From NCBI GenBank assembly GCA_007745635.1, contig CP036272.1:4906115-4970114 (forward strand): a DNA stretch of 64,000 bases, read 5' to 3'. Source of the DNA: Stieleria bergensis (GTDB lineage: Bacteria > Planctomycetota > Planctomycetia > Pirellulales > Pirellulaceae). The notes under the pieces are model-generated. The model was given only the letters and a program-made list of their open reading frames with translations. It made no database searches and was not told the DNA's origin. The position numbers were made by a program, and so were the translations under genes. Shown here piece by piece: positions 25,401 to 40,400 of the stretch (positions are counted from its first letter, which is position 1; every line of letters begins with the position of its first letter).

Positions 25401-28400
25401 GCGTTGCTGAAAATGCGCAAAGCCAATCTTGACGCGGGGACTTCTAGCGCTCAGGTCAGCCGCAAAGGATCAGCGATCCAAATCTTGGGAACCCCCGAGC
25501 GCTCGGTCTTCTTGCGTTCCTACCACGACGACACGGCTGGCGGTAATTCCGACGGCCTGAACATCACTGTCCGATCGGGTGACTTTGGTGGTATCGTGAT
25601 GCGTGACGATTCGGACCTGGAAGATCACGGCATCTTCCTGAATCACATCAACCATGCTGACATCAAGCATGGCGGTGGTAAAGTGGTTGTTGAATCGGAA
25701 GAAGCGGTCTACAACCCCGTCAACATCATTGACGCTCGGCCCACGGTCTCATTCAACTACATCTGGCAGAGCGCCGATTCGGCAATGTCGGCCACGCCCA
25801 ATAGCTTTGCCGAGAGCTTCTACACCTCCGCGGGTGTCGACCGAATTGGTCCTGACATTGACGGAAACTACCTGCGTCGCAACACCATCGATGGCCTGTA
25901 CATTCGTGTCTCCACGGAGTTTGGCAGCTCGATTGAAAAGCTAACGGAGTCGGCACGCTTTGATGACACCAGCATCACTCACATTCTGACCGAAAACCTG
26001 TTGATTGATGGGGCAGCCGGTGGTCCAGTTGAAGTCCCCGGTGGAGCACTCCAAGCACGCATCGCTGGCCGGTTGACCATCGATCCGGGGACGGTTCTGA
26101 AACTGTCTGACGCTCGCATTGAAACCGAGCGTGGTGCGGGCGCCTTGATCGCAGAAGGCACCGTCAACCGCCCGATCGTCTTTACCTCACTCGGCGACGA
26201 TCGCTTTGGCGGCAGTGGCTCGTTTGATTCCAACAACACACCAAACTCCAGCCCCAATGCCGGCGACTGGGGCGGGCTGTACTTCGGCCACATGACCTCC
26301 GCGAGCCTTGATCATGCGATCATCGCCTACGGCGGTGGCCTGAGTCCGATTGAAGGTGGTGACGCGACCTTTGGTGCAATCGAAATCCACCAAGCCTGGG
26401 CGCGGATTGCCAATACCGAAATCTATGGCAATGGCAGCGGCGCAGACAATTCGAACCGTGGCGGTCGTGGCCCGAACTCGGGTGCAGCGATCTATATTCG
26501 CGGCGCACAGCCCATCCTGGTTGATAACATTGTTCGGGACAACGCCAGCGATGCGATGACGATCAATGCCAATGCCATGCGGTTTGAAAACATGCGAGAT
26601 CCCGGCCGGGCAACCGGCCTGATCGATCGCTACGCTCAGTTCGACGACAACCGTGGTCCACTGATCCGCCTGAACGCACTGGAAAACAACCAAACCAACG
26701 GTCTAGAAATCATCGGCCAAACGCTGACAACGGAGACGGTTTGGGACGACACGGACATTGTTCATGTCCTGCGAAATGAGATTGTCGTTGGCAACCACCA
26801 CACCTACAGCGGCCTGACCCTGCAGAGCAGCAACACCGAAAGCTTGATCGTCAAACTCGCTGGCAACAACGCTGGTTTCACGGCGACTGGCAAGCCGCTG
26901 GACATCCACGATCGAATCGGTGGCACGGTGCACGTGTTAGGTGCAGTGGGCCACCCGGTTGTCCTGACACACTTAAGCGATGACTCGGTGGGTGCTGGCT
27001 ACACGCCTTCCGGTGCGGTCGCATACAACACCAACAACTCGGCCAACCCATCAACGGGCAACTCCGGTGGCTGGCGTGGATTGCGGTTCGACGAATTCAG
27101 TAACGACCGCAACGTTGCCATTGAACGCGAACTTGAAAACCCGCTGACAACTGGCAACGACATCAATGACTCAACCTACACGTCACAATTCTTGGGAACA
27201 CTGGCTCCCGATGAAACAGGTGGCGATGAAACCCGTCGCCTTGGTTTTGAGGTCAATGGTTTCATCAGCCCTGATGATTCAACCGACGGGGATGTTTACA
27301 GCTTCGAAGCCACTCCGGGCACAGGAGTCTGGCTAGACATTGATCGCACGGACATGACCCTGGATGCCGTCATCGAAGTCCTCAGCCCAACCGGCACCGT
27401 GCTGGCTCGATCGATCCAAAATGGCGTGACTGGCGCGCTGTCGGATAACGAGATTGCTGGCGAACTTGACGAAAGCAACCTGACCCAAAACCCTGTGCTA
27501 GGGGTTGACCATTACAGCAGTAACATTCGCGACCCAGGCATGTTCTACCAGTTGCCGGGCAGCAGCGCGTCGGGAACGTACTTTGTTCGCATCAGCAGCT
27601 TGGACGGTGAAAGCAGCGGTGAGTACTCGTTGCAGATTCGCGCACGCCAAGTGCAAGAGTTCCCTGGTTCTACCGTTCGTTACGCGGACATTCGCTATGC
27701 TTCGACCGGGATCGACGTTCGTGGCTTGCCAGCACACAGCTTGTTAACCGGCGACGCCGGCGAGCTAAATAACGGAGGCAACAATACAGCCGGTGGAGCC
27801 GAGCAGTTGGTCAACCTGCTCGAGACCGACTTGGCCGCGATCAACTTGGGTGGATCGCTCAGTAGTCATGGCGATGTGGACTTCTATCGCTTTGAAGTTG
27901 CTCAGGTCGACGCAGACAACTACGGCAGCGACCCACGTGGACTGCGTGACAACACGGTCGGCGTCGTCTTTGACATCGACTATTCCGCTGGAGCCGTGCG
28001 AGGCGACACGACGATCGCCGTCTTCAATAGCAACTTGGAGCTGATCTATATCGGCCGCGACTCAAACATCGCCGATGATCAGTCGGAGATCGAAGACCTG
28101 CGTGGTGGCTCGCTGAGCGTGAAAGACGCCTACATCGGACCCGTTCACCTTTCGACCACTGCCGAGGGCAACAACAACTACTTCGTCGCCGTGATGAGTT
28201 CCGGCACCATCCCTGCCACCTTGAATGGAGTCTTTAATCGAGGTGGAGATGCATTAACTCGCCTGGAACCAGTCAACTCGGTCGAACGAGTCATTGAGGA
28301 TCACATCGGATCACAGGGATACGTTTCCAACGGCGAGGAACACTTGCCAACAGGTGGTGCTTTGCTGGACGTTGAAACCAGCCTTGAACTCGACACTCAC

Positions 28401-31400
28401 GTCACACCCTTTACGTTTAGCGATGTCGCGCTGTATCTAACGACCGATGTTCTGAATGCTGACACCGATGCGCTTTACACCGTGGATCCATTTACGGGCG
28501 GCGAAGTCACGACGGTTGCCGGTGATTTCGGGGGAGCAGTCAATTCCTACACACCGAACTCGCGTAACGACTACCAGGACATCGTCATGCGTTCCGATGG
28601 AACGCTATGGGCTTACCAACGAGTCGCTGACAACATCAACCAAGTCGGAAATTTGGTGCAACTGAACCCAGATGACGGCAGCGTCATTTCGAGTCAGGCA
28701 GACAATATTCCGTCGTCAGCTCAGCCAACCGTTAGCAATAACGACTTCTCGGAACTCGCCACCACTGACTGGGTCGATGCACTGGCGTGGGAACGTAACG
28801 GAACCAACAACTACGACCTGTATTATTCCGTTCGCGAGAACAGTACGGACAACCTGGACCTTGAGACCGAGTCCTGGAGAGGCGGGATCACTGAGAATTC
28901 GAAACTGTACCGAGCGAATCCCAACAACGGCTCGGCCGCAGAAGCGGCCAACCAGCCCTGGGGTGAGAAAGGTGACATCCAACCAAATGGGGTCACGTTC
29001 GCCAGTCGCACAATCTCCGTCAGCGATGCGAATGCGCCTTCCGCACAAGTTCGCATCGAATCAAAAGTGCCTGGAAGCAACGGCGAGTTCACGCTGCAGA
29101 TCAACGAGAACGATATTGGCAACAACAGCGTTTCTGTCAACCGCACCACAGGCACGTTGACGCTCAATATCGACAACAACCCCAACCCGACCGCTGGTGC
29201 GATTGCCAGCTTGATCAACAACAGCGCCGAAGTTCGCAAGTATTTCACAGCGAACGTGACGACACAGACAGGGTTTGCGGGCGCTGGTGAGCAAGAAGAC
29301 ACCGATGGGGCGCTTGCCTTACAAAGTGGTCCGTCCACCAGTGCGTCGGATGGTTCTGTGAACGCTGCCAATGGTCTTGCAGGCCCACTAGAGGGACGGG
29401 TGACTGGACTCGCGTTTGGCGGCTTCTCAAGCGGTTCCCTGTTCGGTGTTACCCGCGCTGGAGAGTTCCTGGAAATCAACAAAGGATCAGGTCAGGTTCA
29501 ACGTCGGTTTGACTTTGGCCTTACCTCTTACGGTGAACTTGAATTCGAAGGCCTAGCACTCGGACCGCAGAACGTGGAAGGCGGACGATTGAAAGACGTT
29601 CTCTTTGCCGTCACACGATCAGGAGAGATGTTTGCGATTGATCTGGACGCTGTTAATGCAGCAACAGACCTCTCAGATGCAGCTCAAATCGAGGGGATCT
29701 TGCGAACGGAATTCGATAGCACAGGCGATGGATTGGCCGATGCGACCTCGATCAACCTTGGGCGTGGCAATGCCGTCGGCCTTGCCTTCTCCCCTCTGGA
29801 CTTCAACCTCTGGCACACATCGAACCATCGCGGCAACAATCCTGGACACGGGATTAACGCGGCACCGGACGATACTCGCGCTGCCTCTAGCGGTGGAACC
29901 AGCCTTTACTTTGGGTTGGAACAGTACCAAAACAACACGACCGAGGGATCAGACTACAATCAGTTTGACGTTAACCGTCAGTACGGTATTCTGACCGCTG
30001 CGTATCACCAGGATTTGACAAGCAATCCAGTCATCGGTGATAACATCAACCTACCCGGTGGTGGCTATGGCACGATGACCACCAACACTTTCTCGTTGGC
30101 TGACTGGGATTATCACGATCGTCCGACGCTCTACTTCAACTACTTCTTGGACACAGACACGGGTGATGGTGACACGCAAGAGATCGACCGAGCCCGCGTA
30201 TTCATCAGCGAAGACGGCGGCGATTGGGAATTGTTGACCACCAACAATACCGGTGAACTGCCTTCATTCCTAAGTCAATTTTCGGATGCGGGAAAGAATC
30301 GCCCGGTGCGTCCAGTCGATCTTCGCGAGAGTGACGAGAATCAACTACGACAAGTCCTCCACGATGGCACGGGACAGTGGCGTCAGGCCCGAGTCGACCT
30401 TTCTTCGTACGCCAAAACGGAAGACAATGCCAATCGGGGTGACCTCCGTTTGCGGTTTGAATTCAGTACCGCTGGAACGACCCCTGAGGGTGGCTTCGGA
30501 ACGGTCGGTGAACTGACGAACAACAATCGATCGGTACGAAGCAACAACAACAACCACGAAGGCTTCTTTATCGATGACATCATCATCGGTTTCGCTGAAC
30601 GCGGGGAGATGGTCACCGGCGCCAACAGCGACGCTGGGACCACCACCGTGCCAGTTGATCCAAGCGGCTTCAACAATCCAGCCTTTGGTCAGTACCAGTT
30701 AGAGATTCGCCGTACGGAAGACGAATACATCACCGAACCTGGTTCACCGAACTACTCCGTCACGTCTGTCTTTGACACCAACGTTCAGCACATTGTTGAA
30801 AGCAGCACGGTCAACCCGAACTCCAGCGAGATTGACGCGGACCGCAACCGCGAACGTGCTCAAGGCATGCTGATCTTGGAGTCAAACTTCATCCGCGATT
30901 CAGCCACCGTTGGAATCAACATCGAACCCGGCGTCACCGAAGCGGGCGGGAATGTTCCACACGTGGGCCCCGTGATTCAGTTCCCGCAATTGAATGCAGA
31001 GCGTTTGGTCCCTGGTGTGGTGGTTGAAAACAATGTGATCGTCGGTGGCGATGGAGTGCGTTTTGCTGGAGCGAACGGCACCAATCCGAACCTGCCAGTT
31101 CCTCAGGCCCGAATCGTCAACAACACCTTTGTTGGTGCCGACCAAACTGGAATCGGCATCAATGTTAGCGGCCAGGCCAGCCCGACCATCATGAACAACG
31201 TGTTCAATGATCTCAATCGTGGCATCACCAATGGTGGCACCGGCTCGGTGATCCGTACGAACTTCTTCCAGGACAATGCGAACAACGGCAATGCCGGAAC
31301 GGTTGTCCTGCAAGGCGGCAACGGCGATCCATTATTCATCGATCGTGCCAATGGCAACTACATTCTGGTCAGCAGCTCGCTGGCCGTTGATAGCTCGCAA

Positions 31401-34400
31401 GAGGTTGAGCAAGACCGTTTGAACTATGTCAACTTCAAGCGTGAACTCGGGATTCCAGAAAGCCCAATTTTCGCTCCTGATCGTGACATCTATGGACAGC
31501 TGCGAGTGGACTCCAGCGCTGGTCCGGGCGGCAACGGTAACTTCGTTGACCGCGGTGCAACCGACGTCTCCGACTTTGAGGCACCGTTTGCCTTCTTGCT
31601 CAATCCAGTCGACAACGACATTCAGGGCGCTGACCTTGATCCCGAACTGACGACGGTCATGGTTGCCGACCCCATTGTGGAAAACTTCCGCATTCAATTG
31701 GGTGACGGTCCAGACCCGAGCTCTCCTTTTGAAGGCACTGGTGTCAACGGGCTGACGGTCTTGAACACCAATGACCCGACCGTTGCCGAAACCGCTCTCA
31801 CGATCACTCGTAACGGCGTACCGCTGGAGCAAGGCATTGACTATTCGATTGCCTTCAACGAACTGATCGGCGAGCTTCGCATCACACCCCTGGCAACGCT
31901 TTGGGAACGATCCAGCATCTACATCGTGACGCTGAACAACGATCAGATTGCTGACAAAGCCGGCAACCATCTGCGCAGCAATCAAGTGGACGGTGAAACC
32001 CGCTTCACGATCATCATTCCGCCAGTTGAAATCGACTTTGGCGACGCGCCGGATACCTACCGCACACTGAACGAAAGCAACGGTGCGCGTCACATCAGTC
32101 CCGACCGCCCTGACGTTTTCCTCGGGACCGAATTCGACAGCAACGAAGACGGTCAGCCTGGGCCGAATGCCGATGGTGACGACAATGACTTGCTGGATGA
32201 TGATGACGGCCTAAGTGTTGGCTCATTCGTCGGCGACGTGACGACCACGGGCCTGTTCCTTGTAGATCAGACGCTCGATGGCACCGTCTCGCCCGCTGAT
32301 GTGGTTGCCTTCCTGAACCGAAACGACGCCGCAGGTGCCATCCTGCCAATCGTCGTCACCGGTGGCGGCGTGCTCGACGCCTGGGTTGACTTCAACGCTG
32401 ATGGTGACTTCCTCGATCCAGGTGAAAAAATCATCACCGGTCGAACGATGGCTGAAGGCGTCAACCAAGTCCGCGTGTTCACTCCACCGAACGCAGTGCC
32501 TGGCATGACGTACGCTCGATTCCGTCTCTCGGACGAAGGCATCACACGTCCTGATGGGATGGCTTTGGGCGGGGAAGTCGAAGACTACCACGTGAATATT
32601 GTCAATGTTGATGTGCCTGTACCGCAGGACGACAGCTACTCCGTTAGCGAAGACAACGTGCTGGTTGTTGATGGAGGTGAAAACCAATCGCTGTTTGACA
32701 ACGGTGAAGACAGCATTCCTGACGACCAATACCTCTCACCAGAGGTCGTGATCGACGCGCCGTTTGATGAAATCACCGGATTGTACCGAACGCAATTCGG
32801 TCACGTTCGCCTGGATGACGCCGCTCAAGCCCACTTCACGTACTTCCCGGACTTGGACTTCGAAGGCACCGACACGTTCCGCTATGCGATCAGCACGCAG
32901 CGTAACGAAGGACAGGAATTCCTGGACTCTGCCAACTTTGCCACCGTCAGCATCGAAGTTGAACCCTTCAATGCGAATCCAATCTTTAACATTCCAACCA
33001 GCGTGGAAATCTGGGAAGACGAAACGACAAGTTTCACCATCGAAGATTTCTTCACTGGCGTTCTCGGTGGTGATCCCGATCTGTATGGTGAAGACGAGCG
33101 TCAGCAGGATGTCACGTTCTCGATCGAACTGCAAAACGAAACCCCAACAGGCCTGATGGCGGGCTTGCCGGATGTCTCCACTGGCTCATCGATCACCTTC
33201 GATCCCACGATGGACTTCTCCGGTGAAGCAATCTATGTCGTGACTGCGACCGATGATGGCACCAACATCAACGGTGGACCAACGCTTGACCCACAAAGCA
33301 CCTCCAAGACGTTCACCGTCACCGTTCACCCAGTGAACGATGCACCACGCTTCGATCCCGCGGTTGCTGGCACCAATGGCCAGCCTGATGCGGCAGATGA
33401 TCCGTTTGAAGATTATGGCTGGGAAGTTGCCAACGTGGTCGATATCACCACGGGCTTCGTCACCGACGCCTCGATCACGTACACGATGCCCGAAGACGGC
33501 ACACAGGCTGTTGGGCAACCTGAAGAGGCCCTGTTCATTCCGGCACGATTGGCCGGTGGCACGGGAGCCAATTACGCGCCGATCGGATTGGTCGATGTCT
33601 TCAACGTTGGTCCCGACGATGAAGCATCTGATGTCCCCTATGGCAACCAAACGTTGCCATTGCTTGATGTGCCAGCGACAACGACTCTTGGCGGGACGTT
33701 AACACCTGGAACGAAGGACATCGGTGGCCAGACTGTGGACGGTTACTTCTACGTTCCACCGACGGATCAGAACAACCTGTTCAACACGCCACTTGACTCG
33801 TTTGTTTACACGGTTACCGACGATGGTTTGAGCTTCCGTGACGGTGCGTTGACAGACGAACCACAGTCATCGAGCAACACCGTGTTCTTGAACATGGTTC
33901 CGATCAATGATCAGCCAACATTCAACGTCAATCTTCCGCTCGTTGACAGCAACGACCCCAGCGGACCACGTGTGCCACTGTTCCTTACAGAAGACTCCCC
34001 GGAACAGATCATCCCGGGCTTTGTGTTCGACATCCTGACCGGCCCGACGACCGCTGAAGACGAATTGCGGGATCAGACGACGATTCTGTCCTGGGAACCT
34101 GGAGCAAATAACCCGCTGAACGAAGCGGAGTTCTTCCTTGACGGCCTGACGCTGGAACAGGACGGAACACTCACGTTCCAACCCAATACCGACGTTTACG
34201 GAAGCTATGAATTCGTGATCCTGATGGAGGATACCGGAGACGACAACGAAGCACGTGGCGACGTCCACGATGCGGAGTCCGTCACGGTCACCATCACCGT
34301 CCTCGCCGTCAACGATCCACCGCGTTTCAATCCTGACGTGACAGGAACCGATTTGGTTGAGAATCCGAATGACGCGGATGCCGCTTACGAAGTCGCAGAA

Positions 34401-37400
34401 GAAGTTGATCCTGCGACGGGCTTGGTGATCGACGGGACGATTACTTATCGACTAAAAGAGGACAACACGCTTGCCGTGGATGCCAGCAAACAGTCGTACT
34501 TCATTCCACTGCGTCGTGATCCGAACATTGTCGGTTACAACCCCTTCGGATTGCTTGACGTCTTCGTTGCCGGACCGGAAAACGAAATTGATCCAAATGC
34601 TGCCGCGGGTGGCCAAACGGTCTCACTGGTTGTTCCTCCGACAACCACCGAGAAAGGCGGTACCATTGAGGTCGCCACGGTCAATAATGTTGCAGGGGTG
34701 ATCTATACACCGCCAACAGATTACAACCGCGACATCGACGGCCCTGACTCCTTTGTTTACGAAGCCATCGATAATGGAACCGATCAGGTGATTGATGGCA
34801 CGTTGATTCCCAACGCACTGAAAACCGCCAACACCGTTGTCTTTGACCTCACGCCTGTCAATGACGCGCCGCTGTTCAGCGTGGACTTGCCGGCCGCTGA
34901 CAGCAATGACCCCACCGGTCCGCTGGCACCGCTGGAGGCTTTGGAAGACAGTGCGACAACGACCCTGCCCGGCTTTGTCTTTGACATTTTTGCTGGACCA
35001 GCTGCGACCGCCACGGATGAATTGGCCTCTCAAGACTTGACGCTGACGTTGATCCCCAACGATCCAAGCGCGGTTGCTGCGGCCTTTGCGGAACTGCCAG
35101 AACTGACACAGGACGGCCAATTGAGCTTCAAGCCTGCCGTGGATTACTATGGCGACTTGGGCTTTACGATCACCTTGGTGGACAATGGCCTTGACGATGC
35201 AACCAGCGACCCAGACCGTGGTGATCGCAATGAAGCGGTCAGCGTTAGCTTCACGATCAGCATTCTGCCGGTCAACGATGCACCGCGACTTGATCCTGCC
35301 GAGCTGGTTGGACTGGTTGAAAATCCAGCGAACCCAAGTGACGACGCCTATTCCGTTTCACAAACCGACGGCTCGATCACCTACACGCTCAAGGAAGACA
35401 ACACCCAACCGGTGGGCAGTGCTCCGGAACCGTACTTCTTCCCACTGCGTCGCCCCGACGTCGCTGGTTACAACCCAGTAGGCTTGATCGACGTCTTTGT
35501 CCCTGGCCCACAAAACGAGATTGACGGACTGGACGAAGACCCAGGAGCCTATGCGGGTGACCAATCGTTGTCCCTGCATTCCCTGCCACCGACAACCGCC
35601 CTGGGCGGAACGCTGGAATTGGGCACGAAGGATGGCGTCGACGGAGTCTTCTACACGCCACCGGTTGATTACAACAACCAGATTGGCATTGAAGATTCAT
35701 TCGTCTATGAAGTGATCGACGATGGCACCTCGAAACCCATCAACGATGTTCTGCAAGACGATTTCAGAATCTCGTCCAACACGGTCAGCTTCAATTTGAC
35801 TGACGTCAATGACCAACCGCTGTTTGACGTTGCCTTGCCATTGGTCGACTCAGGTGATCCGAACAGCGGCTTGGCTCCGCTGCAGGTCCTGGAAGACACC
35901 GACACCGTCACCATCACTGGCTTTGTCAACAACATTTTGGCGGGCCCTGACCCAACGGCTTCCGATGAATTGTTAACCCAAACACTGGACTTGACTCTCA
36001 CGCCAACCAACCCCATCGATGTCAGTGCCTTCTTCGATGAAGTACCGACGTTGACTCAGGATGGCACGTTAAGCTTCAAACCTGCGTTTGATGTATATGG
36101 TGATTTTGAGTACGTCATCAATCTGCAGGACAGCGGCGACGACGATCCGATTCGCGGAGACGAGCGAAACGCGGACACGGCAACGTTCACGATCAGCGTC
36201 CTGCCAGTCAACGACGCGCCACGGTTCGTCCCCGAAGTCACAGGCACATCGAATTCGAATGGTGACGACGACCAGTACAGCGTCAATGAACAGATCGACG
36301 ACGTCACGGGCTTGGACCTCGATGGCACCATCAACTTGACACTCAAGGAAGACAACACGCCTGCCGTTGGCGACGCGTTTGAGCCGTACTTCATTCCGTT
36401 CTACGGCACCTCAGCTGGAACCAATGACGATGACGAGCCGCTGTTCAATCCGCTTGGCCTGTTTGATGTCTTCACCGCTGGTCCTTTGAATGAGCTTGAT
36501 CCCAATGCTTATGCAGGCAACCAGACCATTGGCTTGCAAAGCATGCCGACCGCCACAGAACTGGGCGGAACGCTGGAATTGGGATCGATTATCGACGGCA
36601 ACGGGCTTGAAGTCTTCGGCGTGTTTTACACGCCACCGGTTGATTACAACTTGGACATTGGCGAGCCAGATTCGTTCGTGTACAGCGTGATTGATGATGG
36701 TCGATCGCAGCCGATCGGAGGCTCGTTGCAAGACGACTTCAAAGCGAGCCAGAATACCGTGTCGCTGACAATGACCCCGGTCAATGACCAACCATTGTTC
36801 GATGTCAACTTGCCGCTCGTCGATTCGAATGATCCAGCGAGTCCCTTTGCAGACATTCGTGTTCTGGAAGACAGCACGCAAACGGTGATCCCCGACTTGG
36901 TCACCGGCATGCAGACCGGCCCCGACACGGCGACCGATGAACTGGAAAACCAAACAGCTGAACTGTTCTTGACGCCAATGTCCTATGATCCAGCCGACGA
37001 AGACAACTTCTTCGCCGATGGGCCGACACTTGGACAAGACGGCTCGCTCACGTTCACTCCTGCGATTGACGCCTTTGGTGTGTTCGAGTTTGTGATCGAC
37101 TACATCGATAGCGGGGACGCGGATGATGCTCGCGGAGACCAGAACACGGCTGATGCAGCAACGATCACCATCACGGTTCTGCCGGTCAACGACGGGCCTC
37201 GAGTCAATACCGAATTTGCTGGCGAGGGTCAGGAAAACGGCGATGACGATCAGTGGGCAGTTGGCGGACCAAGTGATCCCAACGGCTTTGGCGTGATCTC
37301 CTATACCCTGCGAGAAGACGTCACACCTGCTGTTGGCGAACCGTTTGAGCCCTTCTTCATTCCATTCCGACGTGATCAATCGATCCAGGGTTTCAACCGC

Positions 37401-40400
37401 CTGGGTTTGATTGACGCACTGACCGTCGGCCCGGACAACGAAGCAGCACCAGGCGTTCATGGTGGCGATCAAACGCTATCGATCGATGTCCCAACTGAAA
37501 CGCAACGCGGTGGTATGCTTGTCCCGATGACCGTTAACGGTGTCGAGGGTGTCTACTACACGCCACCGTTGAACTACAACAACATTGTTGGCATTCCGGA
37601 TGTCTTCGAATACACCGTGACTGACAACGGTGGCACCTACCAAGACATCAATGGCACTCTGATTTCAGATCCGCTGAGTTACACCAACGCAGTGATTTTG
37701 AATCTAAACTTTGTCAATGACGAGCCTCAGTTCATCGTCAACCGTGCTCCTGCGGATCCTTCGAATCCAGAGGCTGGCTTCCAGCCCATCGAAGTGCTTG
37801 AAGACAGTTCGCTAACGCGTGTCAACAGCTTTGCGGTTGGCATTCACGCCGCTCCGCCGTTGAGTGCATTCGATGAAGTCGACGCACTCATTGGACAGGA
37901 TGTCTTTTTCGACGTGGCGCCACGGTCCTTCCTTCCAACGGAGATGTCGCAGTTCTTCAATGTTGCTCCTGCGATCAGCCCCCAGGGCAACCTGACGTTT
38001 GAGCCCGCTGCAGATGTCTTCGGTGAATTTGTGTTCCAAGTTCAGTTGCTTGACAATGGCGAACGCAACCCAGAGCGTGGTGATGACTGGGCTTCACAGC
38101 CTGCGACGATCACCATCAATATCCTGCCCGTCAATGACTCGCCGGTACTGGTCGATGGAGCGGCAACGATCGAGATCACTGAAGACGCCAATGGGAATGA
38201 AATTCTGGAAGACCCCATCGACCCGATCTTCATTCCGGCACGAACCACTGGCAACCAAGTTGGCTTGCTAGACGTGTTTGCACCTGGACCAGACAACGAA
38301 TCGTCGGACATCACCCCTGGTGGAAATCAGTCGGTCAGCTTTGATCCGATCTTGCCACAACGGACAGTGGGTGGCGGCACGCTAACTCCAGAGTTCGACA
38401 ACGACGGTGAGATCACCGGATTCTTCTACACCCCGCGTGAACACTTCAACGGAACCGACACGTTCATCTACACGGTGACCGATGACGGAACCAGTGTGGA
38501 AATTGGCACCGACCTGACGGAAGTCCCCGACCGCCGCATTGCGACGAACACGGTGCTGATTTCGGTCAAACCGGTCAATGATCCGCCGCTTTACAGTGGG
38601 CCTCAGAATGTCAACGTGATCGAAGACGGCAACTACTCCAGTCCGCCAGAAGGGACACCGATTGAAAACTGGGCGACCAACATCCTGGCTGGCCCTCCTC
38701 GCGCTGAAGATGAACAGGATCAGGTCCTGCAGTTCGAAATCGTCCTGTCTCCGGAAGATCAAGCCCTGTTCGCAGAACAGCCCACCGCAGTCATCGATCC
38801 TGAAACGAAAACGGCCAGCCTGCACTTCGTCCCTGCGTTGAACGCAAATGGGACGGTCCTGGCAACGGCTGTGCTAACCGATACGCCGACCGATGGCACG
38901 GATCCCGAATCGATTTCGCGTGCCTTCACGATCACCATTGATCCGGTCAACGACGCGCCTACCTACGAGATCGCTGACGGACTGGAATTCATCCAAGTTG
39001 ATGAAGACAGTGGCCCCTACACCGCCACGTGGGCAGAAGAGGTTTCACCTGGACCGGCTGACGAAAGTGAGCAAACGGTGCGATTCGATGTTGCTGTTCC
39101 AGCTCACCAACAGGGACTGTTCCAGCAACAGCCTCAAATCAACGTCAACGCCGCCGATCCTAACAACATGACGGGTGAATTGCGGTTCATCCCGGCTCTT
39201 CATGCCAACGGATTGGTGAACCTGATGGTCACCGCGATTGACTCTGAAGGAGCCGCATCGGAACCGTTCGCGTTGGATCTGCTGATCGCTCCGATCAACG
39301 ACGCACCAACAGCTGTTGCAGATGAACTGTCATCGACTGAAGACATCGTGCTGACGATTCCATCGTCAACATTGCTCAGTAATGACATCGACCCTGACTT
39401 GGGCAATCCAAGCGACACGCTATCCATCGATGTGAATGTGCTTTCGCCGCTGACACAGAATGGCGCTCTGGTGACCTATGACGAGACGACGGGCAACTTC
39501 ACCTACAACCCAACGTTCTCTGATGCCATCCAGTCATTGCCGCCTTATCAGCCGGCATTGATCATCAACGGCCAAGAGGTGATTCCGGAACAAGGACGCT
39601 TGGTGGACTCGTTCACCTACCGTGCAATTGACTTGGCCGGTGCGACCAGCAACATTGTCACCGTTGCGATTACCATCGACGGGGTCAATGACGCTCCTGT
39701 GGCAGTCGACGACTCACCGACGCTGAATGCTGACGGACCCACCATCATTCGTGCGTTTGACAATGACTTCGATATCGATGGTGACGTGAACCCAAGCACG
39801 TTCGAGATTACCAGCCAACCGGCCTTTGGTACGCTTGAATTGGGCTCGGACGATAACGGTGACACAATCGTTATTTATCGGGCGTCGTCAGTGTTCACGA
39901 CTCAGGATACGTTCAAGTACCAAGTCGCCGATAACCTTGGCGTCTTCAGTAACGAAGCCACGGTCCGAGTCCTGGCCAACGCGGCACCCATCTTGATTGA
40001 TGATCGTGCTAGCACGTACGTCGATGAACCGGTGATCGTTGATGTCGCAGACAATGACAGCGATCCTGATGGCAGCTTGGACCTGACATCCATCGAGATC
40101 ACCTCGCCAGCATCCAGAGGGACGGCGGTTCCACTGGCAGACGGCACCGTGCGGTACATTCCATCGCCAACGTTTACCGGCATCGATACGTTCCAGTACA
40201 TCATGGCTGACGATGATGGGCGTTTGGGCGAAGCGGCCACCGTGACGATCAATGTGATCGGTAGCCGCTTGCAGAACCCCGTTCTCCAAGAAGACGTTAG
40301 CGGCGATGGCAACGTGACCCCACTGGATGCTTTGTTGGTGATCAACCGACTTGCCTCCTCCGGGTCGCTCTCCATTCCTGTGACCGAACTAGACTCTGGC

